A stretch of DNA of 13,499 nt from CAYXOX01 sp964466745 (GTDB taxonomy: Bacteria; Pseudomonadota; Alphaproteobacteria; Rhodobacterales; Rhodobacteraceae). Shown in pieces: positions 11,961 through 13,499 of this stretch. The notes below the pieces were generated by a model. It saw only the letters and a program-made list of their open reading frames with translations, searched no databases and was not told the origin of the DNA. Position 1 is the stretch's first letter; every line of letters starts with the position of its first letter. A program made the position numbers and the translations under genes. The DNA is taken from the NCBI GenBank assembly GCA_964466745.1, contig CAYXOX010000076.1, forward strand, positions 1-13,499, in the 5' to 3' direction.

Positions 11961-13436
11961 TCAGCCGTGGGAGGCGATCCAGCCGGCCAGCAGACGCCGC
12001 TGCAGACCGCGCGCCGTCCGCTCCCAGCTGCGCGCTCCCGCCGGGCGTTCCCTTTCCGCCACAGGGATCGCCGCGCGGCGGGGCACGTCGGCCGAGAGGA
12101 TCGCGAAGGCGAGGCCGGGCCGTTCCCCCGGAACACCGATGTATCCCGCAAGAGTGCTGACGAAGTTGAGCGTGCCGGTCTTTGCCATGACCTCCAGCCC
12201 GGGCGCCGAGGGCCCGGGACCGTCGGCGAGCGCGAAGGGCTTGAGCATCGACGGGAGCGGGCCGGGCGCGGCCTGCGCCATCACCTGCGCGAGGCTCGCC
12301 GCGGTAATCCTCGAGGCATCGCCGAGGCCCGAGTGATCGACGAAGTCCCCCGCCGCGCTGTGCCGTCCTTGCATCCACTGTGCCATCGCCGCGCCGGAGG
12401 CAGGCAGGCCACCCGGCACGCGCCCCTGCTCCGCGCTGGCGGTGAGCCCGGTCGCCTCGGCGGTCACGTTGGTGGAAAAGCGCAGCATGTCGGTCAGCAC
12501 GGTTTCGAGCGGAGGGCTCTCGTAACGCACGAGCTCGGCCGCGCCCTGCGGCGCGCGGCCCGGCGTGGCTTCGGCCAGCCTTATGCCCCTGGCACCGGCC
12601 AGAGCGGCAAACACCTCGCCGGCATAGAGATCGGGCGCGCGCACCGGGAGCCAGCGCGAGCCGCCGCCGCCAAGAGCGCCGCGTGCGACGCTCCAGTCTT
12701 CGGTTGCGCCTGCGCCGGGCCCGCCGCGTGCGAACGCGAACACCGGGATCGAGCGGTCCTCGATCCGCATGCGGGTGCGGGCGACATCCGGGCTGTTGGC
12801 GGCGGCCCGGGCCTGCATCGTCACCGCGTAGCCCGAGCCCTGGCGGGCCCATTCGAAATGGACCCGGTTGAAGTTGAGATTGAGCCCGCCCACGGCGGGG
12901 CTGTAGCTCACGTGGGGTGGCTGGCCGCGATCGATGGTTTCCACTTCCGGCAGCGCAGACGCATCCACGAGGAAGCGCCCCGAAACCGCGCGGACCCCTT
13001 GCTCGGCGAGCGCCTCGGCCATGGCCGCGAGATCGTCGGTGTCGAGGCGCGGATCGCCGCCACCCTGCAGGATCAGATCTCCCCGCAAGGTGCCGGCCTC
13101 GATAGGGCCGGTGGCCCGCAACCGCGTCCGGAACCGGAAGCCAGCCCCCAGCGCATCGAGTGAATAGAGCGCGGTGATCGCCTTCAGCGTGCTTGCAGGC
13201 GGCAGCGAAAGCCCGGACTCGAACGCATCGAGCGGTTGCCCCGAGGCGGCATCGAGCAGAACGGCCGCGTGACGCCCCGAAAGTCCGCTGCGCGCAAGCA
13301 CGTCTGCTGCCCCGGCGGGCGCCCATGGCCGAAGGCGCGGGCGGTCCGACCGGGCCGGCGCTTCCGCCAGTGCCGCGCTGCCGAGCAGCGACGCAGCACC
13401 GAAAAGAACTCCGCGCCTTGTCAGGGTGTTGGGCAT
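11961..13436 (-). CDS. dacB: D-alanyl-D-alanine carboxypeptidase/endopeptidase, PBP4 type (peptidase S13)
   Basis: This 491-residue protein is a PBP4-class penicillin-binding protein that trims or cuts peptidoglycan cross-links in the periplasm. The three active-site motifs are visible: SxxK as STLK at 82-85, SxN as STN at 321-323 and KTG at 419-421. The domain II/III insert lies between about 110 and 310, with RGDLILQGGGDPRLDTDDLA at 118-137 and PAVGGLNLNFNRVHF at 180-194, both typical of the family. The N-terminus MPNTLTRRGVLFGAASLLGS, AALAEA has twin arginines before a short hydrophobic stretch and an AxA cleavage site. This suggests export by Tat; the hydrophobic core also allows Sec. ATG 13436 is the only start that includes the signal peptide. 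It is convergent with the Nudix gene. Confidence 0.93.
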   Translation of the reverse strand: MPNTLTRRGVLFGAASLLGSAALAEAPARSDRPRLRPWAPAGAADVLARSGLSGRHAAVLLDAASGQPLDAFESGLSLPPASTLKAITALYSLDALGAGFRFRTRLRATGPIEAGTLRGDLILQGGGDPRLDTDDLAAMAEALAEQGVRAVSGRFLVDASALPEVETIDRGQPPHVSYSPAVGGLNLNFNRVHFEWARQGSGYAVTMQARAAANSPDVARTRMRIEDRSIPVFAFARGGPGAGATEDWSVARGALGGGGSRWLPVRAPDLYAGEVFAALAGARGIRLAEATPGRAPQGAAELVRYESPPLETVLTDMLRFSTNVTAEATGLTASAEQGRVPGGLPASGAAMAQWMQGRHSAAGDFVDHSGLGDASRITAASLAQVMAQAAPGPLPSMLKPFALADGPGPSAPGLEVMAKTGTLNFVSTLAGYIGVPGERPGLAFAILSADVPRRAAIPVAERERPAGARSWERTARGLQRRLLAGWIASHG

Positions 13437-13499
13437 GCCCGCGGCGTACCTCAGCAGCCGCCTGCAGGCAACCGCGGCATCCGCGTTTCACGGGGTTTC
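13437..13499. other. Upstream region of dacB, cut by the window end
   Basis: These 63 bases precede dacB on the minus strand. GAGG lies about 12 nt before the ATG, rather far for a ribosome site. A TTGCCT-N17-TACGCC pair is a poor promoter candidate. Nothing else is recognisable. Confidence 0.3.

Noticed and set aside
10217..12151. A very long minus-strand open frame opposite purK and the Nudix gene
   Set aside because: It is a by-product of high GC content. Its translation is low-complexity and Arg/Gly/Pro-rich, while the plus strand holds clear purK and Nudix motifs.

Overview
The window is an ordinary, gene-dense stretch of a high-GC alphaproteobacterial chromosome, most likely from the Rhodobacterales (Roseobacter/Paracoccaceae type). 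This rests on the gene families and their order: a YbjN-like gene, ubiK, lgt, a MidA-type methyltransferase, pgeF, a Hint_2-type protein, an Lrp/AsnC regulator, trxB, a fused ATP sulfurylase/APS kinase, an hsp20-DUF1150 pair, a YdcH-like gene, purEK, a Nudix gene and a PBP4-type dacB. No phage, transposon, CRISPR array, rRNA or tRNA was found.

Layout. (1) 1-748, minus strand: the start of a YbjN-like gene, cut by the window edge, and ubiK. (2) 840-3552, plus strand: lgt, the MidA-like gene and pgeF, joined by two ATGA stop/start overlaps and divergent from ubiK. (3) 3664-4888, plus: a small arginine-rich protein and a Hint-fold protein that seems to lack the catalytic residues of self-processing Hint domains. 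(4) 4914-5414, minus: an Lrp/AsnC regulator, convergent with the Hint gene and divergent from trxB. Its upstream region carries a 21-bp-phased direct repeat. (5) 5635-8491, plus: trxB, then the bifunctional sulfate-activation enzyme. (6) 8771-9416, minus: hsp20 and a DUF1150 gene, driven by a clear heat-shock (sigma-32-type) promoter with a leader that may act as an RNA thermometer. (7) 9583-11920, plus: a YdcH-like gene, purE, purK and a Nudix hydrolase. (8) 11961-13436, minus: a PBP4-type D-Ala-D-Ala carboxypeptidase with a Tat-like signal peptide.

How the genes fit together. Most are housekeeping: envelope assembly (lgt, pgeF, dacB), respiration (ubiK, and the MidA/NDUFAF7 homologue linked to complex I assembly), sulfate activation with thiol redox (sat/cysC, trxB), purine synthesis (purEK), and proteostasis (hsp20). 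The most distinctive signals are regulatory. They are the hsp20 promoter and leader, the phased repeat upstream of the Lrp gene, and GC-rich hairpins without a U-tract at several transcription-unit ends. One of those hairpins contains the stop codons of two convergent genes. I did not find a convincing undescribed multi-gene system. The best unexplained protein is the Hint-fold one.
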